64,000 bases of DNA from Flavobacterium sp. LC2016-23 (lineage in GTDB: Bacteria; Bacteroidota; Bacteroidia; Flavobacteriales; Flavobacteriaceae). The translations under genes were made by a program, and so were the position numbers. The notes beneath the pieces were generated by a model. It did no database searches. It was not told where the DNA came from and saw only the letters and a program-made list of their open reading frames with translations. The stretch is taken from contig NZ_WKKE01000007.1 in the NCBI RefSeq assembly GCF_009674775.1, positions 62,001-126,000 of the forward strand. The letters are read 5' to 3'. Below are positions 35,839 to 44,739 of this stretch, piece after piece; position 1 is the stretch's first letter; every line of letters starts with the position of its first letter.

Positions 35839-36030
35839 TTCTGAGAGGCTAAGGTTCTGAGATGCTGAGTTTCTAAGTTTTCTTTAATATTTTTATAATG
35901 TACTATTGGTCCTGTTTTGATAGTGAGGATATAGATGATTGTTTTAAAATTAGTTCTTTTATCAGGGAACTTTTTTTATAATATGAGAGCAAATCTCAGA
36001 ACCTCAGAGTCTTATCCACTCAGCACCTCT
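35839..36030. repeat. CTGAG/CTCAG inverted word array
   Basis: Left words (GAGAGGCTAAGGTTCTGAG, 35842-35860) and right words (CTCAGAACCTCAGAGTCTTA and CACCTCTC, 35996-36030) are complementary and flank an AT-rich centre. The whole gap between convergent genes is thus one large imperfect palindrome. Confidence 0.65.
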
Positions 36031-36384
36031 CTATTTATAATAATTCCGAAACCAAACTTTCTGCCATTCCCTTTTTAAGATCAGAAAAGAAACCTGTTCG
36101 GCAAGAACTACCAAATCAGAACCGTCGAGTTTTTTTATTTCGCTTTCGGAGACGTCAATGATGTAAAGAAGATTCAGGTATTCTGCAAATTTATACTGAA
36201 TCATGCGGTATATTTTTTCGTGCAGCTGAATTTTTATCTCGTCAGGTGAAATACTCAGTGGAAAATCGATTCCTTCGTTGGCCAGATTAAAATCTTTGTT
36301 GATCTGCTCAATCAATTTGAGGTATAAAGCTTCGGACTGGGCTTCAACTAATAACGAATCTGCGTTTTTTGGGGCTACAAACAT
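36031..36384 (-). CDS. Unknown conserved-looking protein, helical
   Basis: A 117-residue soluble protein, mostly helical by pattern, with no signal peptide or membrane segment and no cysteines. It contains an acidic middle (NLANEGIDFPLSISPDEIK) and a basic end (KREWQKVWFRNYYK). It precedes, on the same strand, the stop of the polyprenyl synthase gene by a 63-base gap, so the two may be co-transcribed (synthase first). I do not recognise a family; the presence of Trp and of the regular heptad-like LxxLxxQ pattern suggests a true gene. Confidence 0.6.
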   Translation of the reverse strand: MFVAPKNADSLLVEAQSEALYLKLIEQINKDFNLANEGIDFPLSISPDEIKIQLHEKIYRMIQYKFAEYLNLLYIIDVSESEIKKLDGSDLVVLAEQVSFLILKREWQKVWFRNYYK

Positions 36385-36447
36385 TTGATTTTTATTTAGA
36401 TTGCTGATTTATGATTGTAGATTTCTATCTGAAAATTGCACGGAATA

Positions 36448-37422
36448 TTAAACCGTTCTTCCCATCAGATTTTCTCCAAAGGTTTTCAGGATTTTCTTTT
36501 TTTCTTCAGAAATGGCCATTTTTTCGAGCGTTTTAAAAGCTTTCAGCGTATACATTTCGATAGCTTCCCGTGTTGCTTTTGAGGCGCCGGATTCATTAAA
36601 AATAGCTTTTGCGGTTTCAATTTTAGCTGAATTATCCTCCAGTTGTAGATGGAATAAATTTTCCAATTGTAAGGCTTTGTCTGCAGAAGAAAATTCTAAT
36701 GATTTTAAATATAAATAGGTTTTTTTATTTTCTATAATATCTCCGCCAACCTGTTTTCCAAAAGTTTCCGGATCTCCAAATGCATCCAGGTAATCGTCCT
36801 GAAGCTGGAAAGCTAATCCCAGATTAAGTCCGAATTCGTAAATTAAATCGGCGTCTTTTTCAGAAATTTCCGCCACAATAGCGCCCATTTTCATGGCTGC
36901 AGCAACTAAAACAGCTGTTTTGTATTCAATCATTTTCAGGTATTCCGGAATGGTGACATCGGTTCTTTCCTCAAAATCAACATCCCATTGCTGGCCTTCA
37001 CAGACTTCCAGGGCTGTTTTGCTGAATAATTTTGCCAGATTCCTGAAAATAGCCGGTTCGTATTGCTCAAAATACTGATACGCCAGGATCAGCATGGCAT
37101 CGCCGGATAAAATTCCGGTATTGATGTTCCATTTTTCATGGACGGTTACTTGTCCTCTTCGCAAAGGGGCGTCGTCCATAATGTCATCATGCACTAAAGA
37201 AAAGTTATGAAAAACTTCCACAGCCATTGCTGCCGGAAGTGCTTTTTTATAATCGGCATCAAAAACTTCTGCCGACATTAACGTGAGTACCGGACGCATC
37301 CTTTTTCCGCCAAGACCTAAAATATATTCCATAGGTTCATAAAGATTTTTTGGCTCTTTGTTGATTTTTTGGCTTTTTAAATAGCTTATAAAGAAATCCT
37401 GGTACTGACTAATATTGTGCAT
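36448..37422 (-). CDS. Polyprenyl (geranylgeranyl-type) diphosphate synthase
   Basis: Trans-isoprenyl diphosphate synthase of 324 residues that condenses isopentenyl diphosphate onto allylic primers, feeding menaquinone side chains or carotenoids. The first Asp-rich motif is HDDIMDDAPLRRG and the second QLQDDYLDAFGD; GKRMRP is the substrate-binding basic segment. The start at 37422 (MHNISQYQDFF) is used because upstream codons are leader. The residues before the first Asp motif (FHNFSL) suggest medium-length products, but chain length cannot be read reliably. TATCTTTG at 37449-37456 (leftward strand) fits the -7 element. Confidence 0.9.
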   Translation of the reverse strand: MHNISQYQDFFISYLKSQKINKEPKNLYEPMEYILGLGGKRMRPVLTLMSAEVFDADYKKALPAAMAVEVFHNFSLVHDDIMDDAPLRRGQVTVHEKWNINTGILSGDAMLILAYQYFEQYEPAIFRNLAKLFSKTALEVCEGQQWDVDFEERTDVTIPEYLKMIEYKTAVLVAAAMKMGAIVAEISEKDADLIYEFGLNLGLAFQLQDDYLDAFGDPETFGKQVGGDIIENKKTYLYLKSLEFSSADKALQLENLFHLQLEDNSAKIETAKAIFNESGASKATREAIEMYTLKAFKTLEKMAISEEKKKILKTFGENLMGRTV

Positions 37423-37564
37423 AAAGTGAAATTCTGATTTACGAGGCTCAAAGATACAATTCAATTATGAATAATTAGTTCCTAAATTTAAAAGGAATTG
37501 TGCCGTAAAAATTGATTTTTTGCCTTTTCATTTGTAATGTGTTAAAATTTTTTTGAAAAAACTT

Positions 37565-37604
37565 GGAAACTTTCTTGGTGTTTAGAGTTTCCTTTTTATA
37601 TTTG
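37565..37604 (+). promoter_or_regulatory. yceI promoter overlapped by GGAAACT-N14-AGTTTCC operator
   Basis: TTG (37575-37577), 19 bases, TATATTTG (37597-37604) is a good Bacteroidota promoter. The palindrome GGAAACT (37565-37571) / AGTTTCC (37586-37592) covers its upstream element, so a bound protein would block transcription. Confidence 0.72.
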
Positions 37605-37615
37605 CACTTTCAAAT

Positions 37616-37643
37616 GGAAACTCAGGACACTAAAAAAGTTTCC
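37616..37643 (+). promoter_or_regulatory. Second GGAAACT-N14-AGTTTCC operator
   Basis: GGAAACT (37616-37622) and AGTTTCC (37637-37643) have the same 14-base spacer as the copy over the promoter and lie in the transcribed leader of the YceI gene. Confidence 0.65.
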
Positions 37644-37688
37644 GTGAAAAAAAGGAGTGATTAAGAAACTCAATAAAATCAGATATTT

Positions 37689-38210
37689 ATGAAAACAACA
37701 TGGACCATTGATTCTAGCCAGTCAGATGTTTTAATTAAAATGAGACATTCGATTATTGCCTATTTAGGAGGAACTGCAAATAAATTTGACGGCTATGTGA
37801 ATATTGAAGACAATGAAATTGAAGATGCTTCTGTTGAATTTTCTTTAGATATAAACAACAAAAACGACAGCTTTCAGCAAATCGATACGCATTTACAGCT
37901 GAACGACCTGTTTAATGTAAACGAGCATCCGATCATTAGTTTTAAATCGACTTCTTTTCAGAAGGTCAATAATAACATCAATTTTTTCAAAGGAGATCTC
38001 ACGATAAAAGATGTGACAAAGGTGGTAGAACTGGATGCGGAGTTTATTGGGATCAATTCTTATGATGGCAAAAAGAAGGTCGCTTTTGAAATTACAGGAA
38101 ATATCAAGAGACAGGATTTTGGTTTAGATTATAATTCATTTAATCATAACGGAGGCCTGGCATTGGGAAAAGACATGAAACTGATCGCTAATTTAGAGTT
38201 CTGCATATAA
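37689..38210 (+). CDS. YceI-family lipid-binding protein (cytoplasmic form)
   Basis: A 173-residue protein of the YceI lipocalin-like fold, which binds polyisoprenoid or amide-type lipids. The opening TTWTIDSSQSDVLIKMRHS and the middle NEHPIISFKSTSF / GDLTIKDVTKVVELDAEF are family patterns. Unlike E. coli YceI it has no signal peptide. The promoter carries two copies of the same operator found before the TetR gene 100 bases downstream, so it is likely part of the efflux-pump regulon. A polyprenyl synthase is divergent on the other side, an attractive but unproven link to isoprenoid lipids. Confidence 0.85.
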   Translation: MKTTWTIDSSQSDVLIKMRHSIIAYLGGTANKFDGYVNIEDNEIEDASVEFSLDINNKNDSFQQIDTHLQLNDLFNVNEHPIISFKSTSFQKVNNNINFFKGDLTIKDVTKVVELDAEFIGINSYDGKKKVAFEITGNIKRQDFGLDYNSFNHNGGLALGKDMKLIANLEFCI

Positions 38211-38254
38211 TTCTTACAATGAGCAAATTAATGTAAAATTATTACAAATTTAAT

Positions 38255-38295
38255 GGAAACTGTTTTTTACAAATAGAGTTTCCTGTTTATATTTG
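38255..38295 (+). promoter_or_regulatory. tetR-efflux operon promoter with GGAAACT-N15-AGTTTCC operator
   Basis: GGAAACT (38255-38261) and AGTTTCC (38277-38283) precede TATATTTG (38288-38295) by the same few bases as at the yceI promoter. The -33 region is inside the palindrome. Start of RNA about 15 bases before the tetR ATG. Confidence 0.72.
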
Positions 38296-38316
38296 TAATA
38301 CAATTTGAAAATTAAA

Positions 38317-38916
38317 ATGAAAGAGAAAATCATAGCAAAAGCGAGTGACTTGTTTTTGAAACTGGGTTTCAAAAGTGTTACTATGGATGACATTGCAGGT
38401 GAAATGTGTATTTCAAAAAAAACGATTTACAAATATTTTTGCAACAAAGAGGTCTTAATTGAAGAAAGTACTTCAATGGTTCATAAACAGGTACATGAAA
38501 TTATTGATACCATAGTCGAGAAGAATTACAATGCAATTCACGAAAATTTTGAAATCAGGGAAATGTTTCGGGACATGTTTAAGAACAATTCAGATACGTC
38601 TCCTATTTACCAGTTAAAAAAGCATTATCCTGAAATATATCAAAATGTATTGTCCCATGAAATTGACCAGTGCACCAGATATTTCAGAGAGAACATCGAG
38701 AAGGGAATTCGGGAAAAACTATATCGTCCGAATCTAAATATAGATGTTTATGTAAAGTTTTATTACACACTGATATTTCATATTAATGAAAATACGGTTT
38801 CAGAAAGAGAAGCCCAGCAAATAGAATTAGAAGCCCTGGAATATCATACCAGAGCGATGGCAACGCCCGAAGGAATACTGGAATTAGAAAAACAACTTAA
38901 AAAAATTACCATTTAA
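38317..38916 (+). CDS. TetR-family regulator of the efflux operon
   Basis: A 199-residue repressor. The N-terminal TetR helix-turn-helix (about 5-50) shows KASDLFLKLGFKSVTMDDIA and SKKTIYKYFCNKEVL, the family signature; the C-terminal helical ligand domain is not conserved. The ATG at 38317 is preferred to a TTG four codons earlier because it follows the predicted RNA start by 15 bases. Its own promoter and the yceI promoter share the GGAAACT...AGTTTCC palindrome, so autoregulation and control of the pump are likely (inference). It is first in an operon with the three pump genes, 10 bases before tolC. Confidence 0.9.
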   Translation: MKEKIIAKASDLFLKLGFKSVTMDDIAGEMCISKKTIYKYFCNKEVLIEESTSMVHKQVHEIIDTIVEKNYNAIHENFEIREMFRDMFKNNSDTSPIYQLKKHYPEIYQNVLSHEIDQCTRYFRENIEKGIREKLYRPNLNIDVYVKFYYTLIFHINENTVSEREAQQIELEALEYHTRAMATPEGILELEKQLKKITI

Positions 38917-38926
38917 TCATCAATCT

Positions 38927-40264
38927 ATGAAAAGAATAATTCTTATATTTTTGTGTTCAATTGGCTTAAGTGTCAGCGCACAAGTCAAAACACTAACCTT
39001 AAAAGATGCCCTTACCTACGCGCTTCAGAACAAAGCCGATGCTAAGAAATCGAAATTAGAGGTTGAAAACAGCGAGTATAAAATTCAGGAAGTACGCTCA
39101 AGAGCTTTACCTCAAATTTCTGCAAACGGAAACTTAACCTACAATCCGATTATTCAGACAACAGTAATTGACGGAGCAGGTTTTGGAGCGCCTGGAACAA
39201 CAATTCAGGCAGCATTTGGTCAAAAATGGACTTCAACTGCAGGGCTTTCCTTAACTCAGGCCATCTTTGATCAGTCTGTTTTTACAGGTTTAAAAGCAGC
39301 CAGAACGACACGTGAGTTTTATCAGATCAACAATCAGTTAACAGAAGAACAGGTTATTGAAAGAGTAGCAAACAACTATTATTCTGTATTTGTACAAAAA
39401 GAAAGATTGGTTTTATTAGACAGTAATTACGTAAACACAACAAAAGTTCGCGATATCGTAAAAGGGCAGTTTGATAATGGTTTAGCCAAAAAAATTGACT
39501 TAGACCGTATCGTGGTTAAGATGTCTAATATCGACACCGAACGTCAGCAGATTAAAAACCAGATTACTTTACAGGAAAATGCGTTGAAGTTTTATATGGG
39601 AATGCCTATTGAAACGCAAATCGATATGCCAAAAGAAGAATTTGAAGTGATTCCTGCGTCTTTAACAGAACAGGCCAATGTTGAAAACAGAACAGAATAC
39701 CTGCTTTTGAAAAAACAGGAAGAGCTTTTAGTGTACAATAAGAAAGCTGTTGAAGCAGGATATTACCCGACGCTTTCATTAACAGCTGGTTATAATTATA
39801 TTGGTCAGGGACCTGAATTTCCCTGGTTTGCAAAACCAAAAGACGGGGTCTACTGGTCAGATTACTCTGCAATCGGGTTAAACTTACATGTACCAATCTT
39901 CACAGGTTTTGGAACCCGTGCCAAAGTAAGACAGGCAGATGTTCAGATCAGATCCCTTCAGGAAGATATGAAAGACACGAAACTTTCTCTTGATTTAGAT
40001 TACAGAAATGCCATCGCTCAGATTGACGATAATCTGGTAACGATCGAGAATCAAAAAGAAAACATGCGACTGGCTAAAGAAATTTTAGACAATACCAAAA
40101 ACAATTATCTTCAGGGACTGGCATCATTAACAGATTTATTAGATTCTGAAAATGCATCACTGGAAGCACAAAACAATTATACCAGAGCAGTACTGAATTA
40201 TAAAATTGCCGAGGTAGCATTAATCAAATCAAAAGGCGAACTAAAAACTCTTTTAAATAACTAG
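38927..40264 (+). CDS. TolC-family outer-membrane efflux channel
   Basis: Outer-membrane component of a tripartite pump (445 residues). A signal peptide (1-18, LSVSAQ) is followed by two OEP repeats of long coiled-coil hairpins and short beta strands. Family markers are LTLKDALTYALQNKAD, AGLSLTQAIFDQSVF, and in the second repeat GLNLHVPIFTGFGTRAKV and YLQGLASLTDLLDSENA. Followed after 7 bases by the periplasmic adaptor gene and preceded by its TetR regulator. Confidence 0.93.
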   Translation: MKRIILIFLCSIGLSVSAQVKTLTLKDALTYALQNKADAKKSKLEVENSEYKIQEVRSRALPQISANGNLTYNPIIQTTVIDGAGFGAPGTTIQAAFGQKWTSTAGLSLTQAIFDQSVFTGLKAARTTREFYQINNQLTEEQVIERVANNYYSVFVQKERLVLLDSNYVNTTKVRDIVKGQFDNGLAKKIDLDRIVVKMSNIDTERQQIKNQITLQENALKFYMGMPIETQIDMPKEEFEVIPASLTEQANVENRTEYLLLKKQEELLVYNKKAVEAGYYPTLSLTAGYNYIGQGPEFPWFAKPKDGVYWSDYSAIGLNLHVPIFTGFGTRAKVRQADVQIRSLQEDMKDTKLSLDLDYRNAIAQIDDNLVTIENQKENMRLAKEILDNTKNNYLQGLASLTDLLDSENASLEAQNNYTRAVLNYKIAEVALIKSKGELKTLLNN

Positions 40265-40271
40265 AAACAAA

Positions 40272-41339
40272 ATGAAGAAAACTATTATAACTATCGTAAT
40301 CATAATTGCAGCCTTAGGTGTAATTGGATATATCTTAAACAATAATAAGAAGGAAAATAAAGCAAAAACCGATATTGTTGCGGAGAAAAATGCAGCAGTT
40401 TCCGTAAAAGTGGCAGCCGTAAAAACAGAAGAAGTTTCATTAAGTTTCGTAGCTAACGGAAACTTTGAACCTATCCAGGAATTGACTTTCTCTGCTGAAA
40501 AATCAGGAAAAGTAATCAGCGTTCTGGCTAAAGAAGGAGATTACGTAAGAGTAGGTCAGACTTTATTGACCGTTAGAGGTGATGTAATCAACGTAAGTGC
40601 ACAACAGGCACAAGCCGTTTACCAAAATGCAAAATCAGATTACGCCAGATATGAAAATGCTTTCAAAACAGGAGGTGTTACCAAACAACAAGTAGATCAG
40701 GCAAAATTAGCCTTAACAAATGCGCAGTCCAGCTTAACTCAAGCCAATATTAATGTGGGTGATACGAAAGTAAAAGCACCAATAAACGGATTTATCAATA
40801 AAAAATATATTGAGCCGGGATCTATTTTATCAGGAATGCCGGCAACAGCATTGTTTGATATTGTAAACGTTTCTAAATTAAAATTGAAAGTGACCGTAAA
40901 CGAAAGCCAGGTGGCCAGTTTAAAGGTAGGGAATGCAGTAAACATTACAGCCAGTGTATATCCTGACAAAGCTTTTTCCGGAAAAATTACTTTTATCGCT
41001 GCAAAAGCAGACGAAAGTTTAAACTTTCCTGTTGAAATTGAAATCGCAAACAACTCAGATAATGATTTGAAAGCAGGTATGTACGGAACAGGAAACTTCG
41101 GTTCTAAACAACAAAAACAAAACCTGATGGTTGTACCGCGTAATGCTTTCGTAGGAAGTGTGAGCAGCAATGAAATCTTTGTAGTTGAAAAAGGGATCGC
41201 AAAATTAAGAAAAGTAACTGCCGGAAGAATTTTAGGAGATCAGGTAGAAATCATCAACGGACTGACTGATGGAGAAACTGTAATTGTTACGGGTCAGATT
41301 AACTTACAAGACGGTAATACAGTAGAAATTATTAAATAA
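40272..41339 (+). CDS. RND efflux periplasmic adaptor (membrane fusion protein)
   Basis: Links the inner-membrane RND pump to TolC (355 residues). An N-terminal membrane anchor (about 4-23) is followed by a lipoyl half-motif (SGKVISVLAKEGDYVRVGQTL), a coiled-coil hairpin (QQAQAVYQNAKSDYARYENAF...TKQQVDQAKLALTNAQSSL), the second lipoyl half (KVKAPINGFI) and beta-barrel and membrane-proximal domains. No lipobox is seen. The 71-base gap to the pump gene contains repeated TAAAGC/GCTTTA words (AAGCATTAAGC...AAAGCCTACAGCCTAAAGC) but no promoter signature. Confidence 0.93.
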   Translation: MKKTIITIVIIIAALGVIGYILNNNKKENKAKTDIVAEKNAAVSVKVAAVKTEEVSLSFVANGNFEPIQELTFSAEKSGKVISVLAKEGDYVRVGQTLLTVRGDVINVSAQQAQAVYQNAKSDYARYENAFKTGGVTKQQVDQAKLALTNAQSSLTQANINVGDTKVKAPINGFINKKYIEPGSILSGMPATALFDIVNVSKLKLKVTVNESQVASLKVGNAVNITASVYPDKAFSGKITFIAAKADESLNFPVEIEIANNSDNDLKAGMYGTGNFGSKQQKQNLMVVPRNAFVGSVSSNEIFVVEKGIAKLRKVTAGRILGDQVEIINGLTDGETVIVTGQINLQDGNTVEIIK

Positions 41340-41410
41340 TTTAAAGCATTAAGCAATACGCCATAAGCATTAAGCTTATTGCCTAAAGCCTACAGCCTAA
41401 AGCAAAATAT

Positions 41411-44400
41411 ATGAAATTAGCCGAAATATCCATAAAACGTCCGTCGTTGGTAATCGTATTGTTTACGATTCTGATTCTTGGTGGATTGTTCAGTTACAGC
41501 CAGTTAGGTTATGAGCTGATCCCTAAATTTGAACAAAACGTTATTACAATTTCTACGGTTTATCCCGGAGCTTCTCCGAGTGAGGTAGAAAATACGGTAA
41601 CCAAAAAAATTGAAGATGCGATTGCGTCCTTAGAGAATGTTAAAAAAATTGACTCAAAGTCCTACGAAAGTTTGTCTATTGTTTCGATTACACTAACCTC
41701 AAATGCAAAAGTCGATTTCTCTTTAAATGATGCACAGCGTAAAATAAATGCGATCATTAGTGATTTGCCGGAGGATGTAAAAACGCCGGCACTGACCAAA
41801 TTCTCGCTGAGTGATTTACCAATTATGACCCTTGGTGCCAACGGAAAAATGGACGAAGCAGCATTTTATGACTTAATTGACAAAAAAATTGCGCCAATTT
41901 TATCCCGTGTACAAGGTGTCGCTCAGGTAAATATTATCGGTGGTTCAGAGCGTGAAATTCAGGTGAACCTTGACGCTGTAAAAATGCAGGGTTACGGATT
42001 ATCGGTTCCGCAGGTACAACAAACTATTCTGACTTCCAATCTGGATTTTCCAACCGGAAACATCCAGACACGTGACCAGAAAATATTAATTCGTTTAGCA
42101 GGTAAATACAAAAACGTTACAGAATTAAGAAACTTAGTCGTTTCTTCTCAAAACGGAATTCAGGTTCGTTTAAGTGATATTGCCGATGTTCAGGATACTC
42201 AGAAAATCGCGGAAAAAATCTCTCGTGTAGATCAAAAAAGCGCTATTGTTTTGCAAATCGTAAAACAATCTGACGCGAATGCGGTGGCAGTAAGTGAGCA
42301 ATTATTAAAAACAATTGCGATTCTCGAAAATGATTATAAATCGAATCAGCTAAAACTTGAAGTAGCAAAAGACAGTACTGTTTTTACTCTTGAAGCCGCA
42401 GATTCTGTAGTTCACGATTTATTAATCGCCGTAGTTCTGGTAGCGCTTGTAATGTTGTTCTTCCTGCACAGTATTAGAAACTCATTGATCGTAATGGTTT
42501 CGATTCCGGCCTCTTTGATCGCTACCTTTATTGGTATTTATTTAATGGGATACACCCTGAACTTAATGAGTTTATTAGGATTGTCTCTGGTCGTCGGGAT
42601 TCTGGTCGATGATGCGATTGTGGTCCTCGAGAATATTTACCGACATATGGAGATGGGTAAAAATAAGATTCGGGCTTCCTATGACGGAACTGCTGAAATT
42701 GGAGGAACGGTAACTTCGATTACATTGGTAATTGTGGTAGTGTTCCTGCCTATTGCAATGAGTTCCGGATTGGTTTCTAATATTATTACACAATTTTGTG
42801 TGACGGTAATTATTTCAACCTTATTATCACTTTTAGCTTCGTTTACCATTATTCCATGGCTATCCTCCCGTTACGGTAAATTGGAACATATCGAAGGAAA
42901 GAATTTATTCGGAAGAATTATTCTTGGTTTCGAAAACTATTTAACACGTTTCACCAACTGGATTTCTCAATTGTTAACCTGGTGTCTGGATAATTATGGT
43001 AAGACCATTGTTCTGGTACTGATCTTGTTCTTTGGGTCAATCTTCGGACTGGGCGGCTTTATTGGTGGAGAGTTTTTCGCTTCTTCTGATAGTGGAGAAT
43101 TCTTAGTTCAGATCGAAATGCCGAAAGATGCTTCGTTAGAACAAACGAACTTCATGACACAAAAAGCAGAAGCTTATTTAAAATCTCAGGAATATGTGCA
43201 CAGCCAGATTACAACGGTTGGACAAACCAGTGAAGGTTTTGGAGCATCACAGGCTACCGCTTACAAAGCAGAGATTGACGTAAAAATGATCGAACAAAAA
43301 GACCGTACCGATGATGCCAATGTTTATGCGGCAAAAATCAAACGTAAGCTTGAAAAAGTATTAGTAGGAGCAAAAGTAAAAACAGTTCCCGTAGGTATCT
43401 TAGGAACTGCCGAAGATGCTACTTTAGGATTAATCGTAACCGGACCTTCAACAGAAAGTGCTATGGCCTTTGCTAAATTAGCGGAAGCAGAATTACGTAC
43501 GATTCCCGGAACAACAGAGATTAAGTTAACTGTTGAAGATGGAAATCCTGAAGTAAACGTTAAGGTAGACCGTGATAAAATGGCTGCTTTAGGACTGACA
43601 CTTCAAACCGTTGGTTTAACCATGCAGACTGCTTTTAGCGGAAATACAGATGGTAAATACAGAGCCGGAGAATACGAATATGATATCAACATCAGATACA
43701 ATGCTTTCGACAGAAAAAGTATTACAGATGTAAGTAATTTGATTTTCGTTAATGCATCAGGGCAACAAATTAAGTTATCCCAATTTGCTGATATTACCGA
43801 AGGTTCAGGACCTAGCCAGTTAGAGCGAAGAGATAAATCTGCATCGGTAACGGTAAAAGGACAAAACGTTGGGGTTCCGTCCGGAACAATTGTAACACAA
43901 TGGCAGGCAAAATTAGACAAACTGAAAAAACCGGCCGGAGTAAACTACATCTGGGGAGGTGACCAGGAGAACCAATCCGAAGGATTTGGTACTTTAGGAA
44001 TTGCCTTATTAGCTGCGATTATTTTGGTTTACCTGGTAATGGTGAGTTTGTACGACAGTTTCGTTCACCCGTTTGTGGTATTGTTTGCAATCCCGCTTTC
44101 GTTTATTGGTGCTTTATTAGCATTAGCCCTGACAAATAACTCCCTGAATATCTTTACGATTTTAGGTATTATCATGTTGATTGGTCTGGTGTGTAAGAAT
44201 GCGATCATGCTGGTCGATTATACGAATCAGCGAAGAGCTGCCGGAGAATCCATCAGAACAGCTTTGATTCAGGCGAATCACGCTCGTTTGCGTCCGATCT
44301 TAATGACGACAATTGCGATGGTATTCGGTATGTTCCCGATTGCATTAGCTTCAGGAGCAGGAGCAGAATGGAAAAACGGATTGGCCTGGGTAATTATCGG

Positions 44401-44581
44401 AGGATTGATTTCTTCGTTATTCCTGACCCTGATTGTTGTTCCTGTAATCTACCAGATCATGGAAGGAATCATCCGCAGATTATCTAAAGGAGAAAAAATT
44501 GATTACGAAGCTGAAATGGTGGCCGATTATGTGCCGGCTGAAGTTAGTGAAGACGGTTTTAACCCTAAACATACTCATTAA
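41411..44581 (+). CDS. RND-family multidrug efflux transporter
   Basis: Inner-membrane proton-driven pump of the AcrB/HAE1 type (1056 residues), with 12 transmembrane helices and two large periplasmic loops. The proton-relay pair of Asp is seen in helix 4 (VVGILVDDAIVVLENIYRH), and helix 10 shows GLVCKNAIMLVDYTNQ. N-terminal KRPSLVIVLFTILILGG and ISTVYPGASPSEVEN are family hallmarks. Substrates cannot be read; the gene order (TetR, TolC, adaptor, pump) is a common drug/bile/antibiotic export unit in Flavobacteriia. Ends with a strong terminator. Confidence 0.95.
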   Translation: MKLAEISIKRPSLVIVLFTILILGGLFSYSQLGYELIPKFEQNVITISTVYPGASPSEVENTVTKKIEDAIASLENVKKIDSKSYESLSIVSITLTSNAKVDFSLNDAQRKINAIISDLPEDVKTPALTKFSLSDLPIMTLGANGKMDEAAFYDLIDKKIAPILSRVQGVAQVNIIGGSEREIQVNLDAVKMQGYGLSVPQVQQTILTSNLDFPTGNIQTRDQKILIRLAGKYKNVTELRNLVVSSQNGIQVRLSDIADVQDTQKIAEKISRVDQKSAIVLQIVKQSDANAVAVSEQLLKTIAILENDYKSNQLKLEVAKDSTVFTLEAADSVVHDLLIAVVLVALVMLFFLHSIRNSLIVMVSIPASLIATFIGIYLMGYTLNLMSLLGLSLVVGILVDDAIVVLENIYRHMEMGKNKIRASYDGTAEIGGTVTSITLVIVVVFLPIAMSSGLVSNIITQFCVTVIISTLLSLLASFTIIPWLSSRYGKLEHIEGKNLFGRIILGFENYLTRFTNWISQLLTWCLDNYGKTIVLVLILFFGSIFGLGGFIGGEFFASSDSGEFLVQIEMPKDASLEQTNFMTQKAEAYLKSQEYVHSQITTVGQTSEGFGASQATAYKAEIDVKMIEQKDRTDDANVYAAKIKRKLEKVLVGAKVKTVPVGILGTAEDATLGLIVTGPSTESAMAFAKLAEAELRTIPGTTEIKLTVEDGNPEVNVKVDRDKMAALGLTLQTVGLTMQTAFSGNTDGKYRAGEYEYDINIRYNAFDRKSITDVSNLIFVNASGQQIKLSQFADITEGSGPSQLERRDKSASVTVKGQNVGVPSGTIVTQWQAKLDKLKKPAGVNYIWGGDQENQSEGFGTLGIALLAAIILVYLVMVSLYDSFVHPFVVLFAIPLSFIGALLALALTNNSLNIFTILGIIMLIGLVCKNAIMLVDYTNQRRAAGESIRTALIQANHARLRPILMTTIAMVFGMFPIALASGAGAEWKNGLAWVIIGGLISSLFLTLIVVPVIYQIMEGIIRRLSKGEKIDYEAEMVADYVPAEVSEDGFNPKHTH

Positions 44582-44644
44582 GAGTTTTAAATCTCAATAT
44601 TGAAATTCCAAATTCCAAATTCTTGGAGGAATTCCAAAAAACAC

Positions 44645-44686
44645 AAAAAATCCCAAATTCCAATTTAAGGAGTTTGGGATTTTTTT
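44645..44686 (+). terminator. Terminator of the efflux operon
   Basis: AAAAAATCCCAAA and TTTGGGATTTTTT flank a 15-base loop. The flanking TCCAAATTCCAAATTC words also occur around the element at 57592. Confidence 0.85.
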
Positions 44687-44739
44687 ATTGTTAATTAAAA
44701 AAAAGATGTTTATTTGTATCACCTTATATTATAAAGTTT

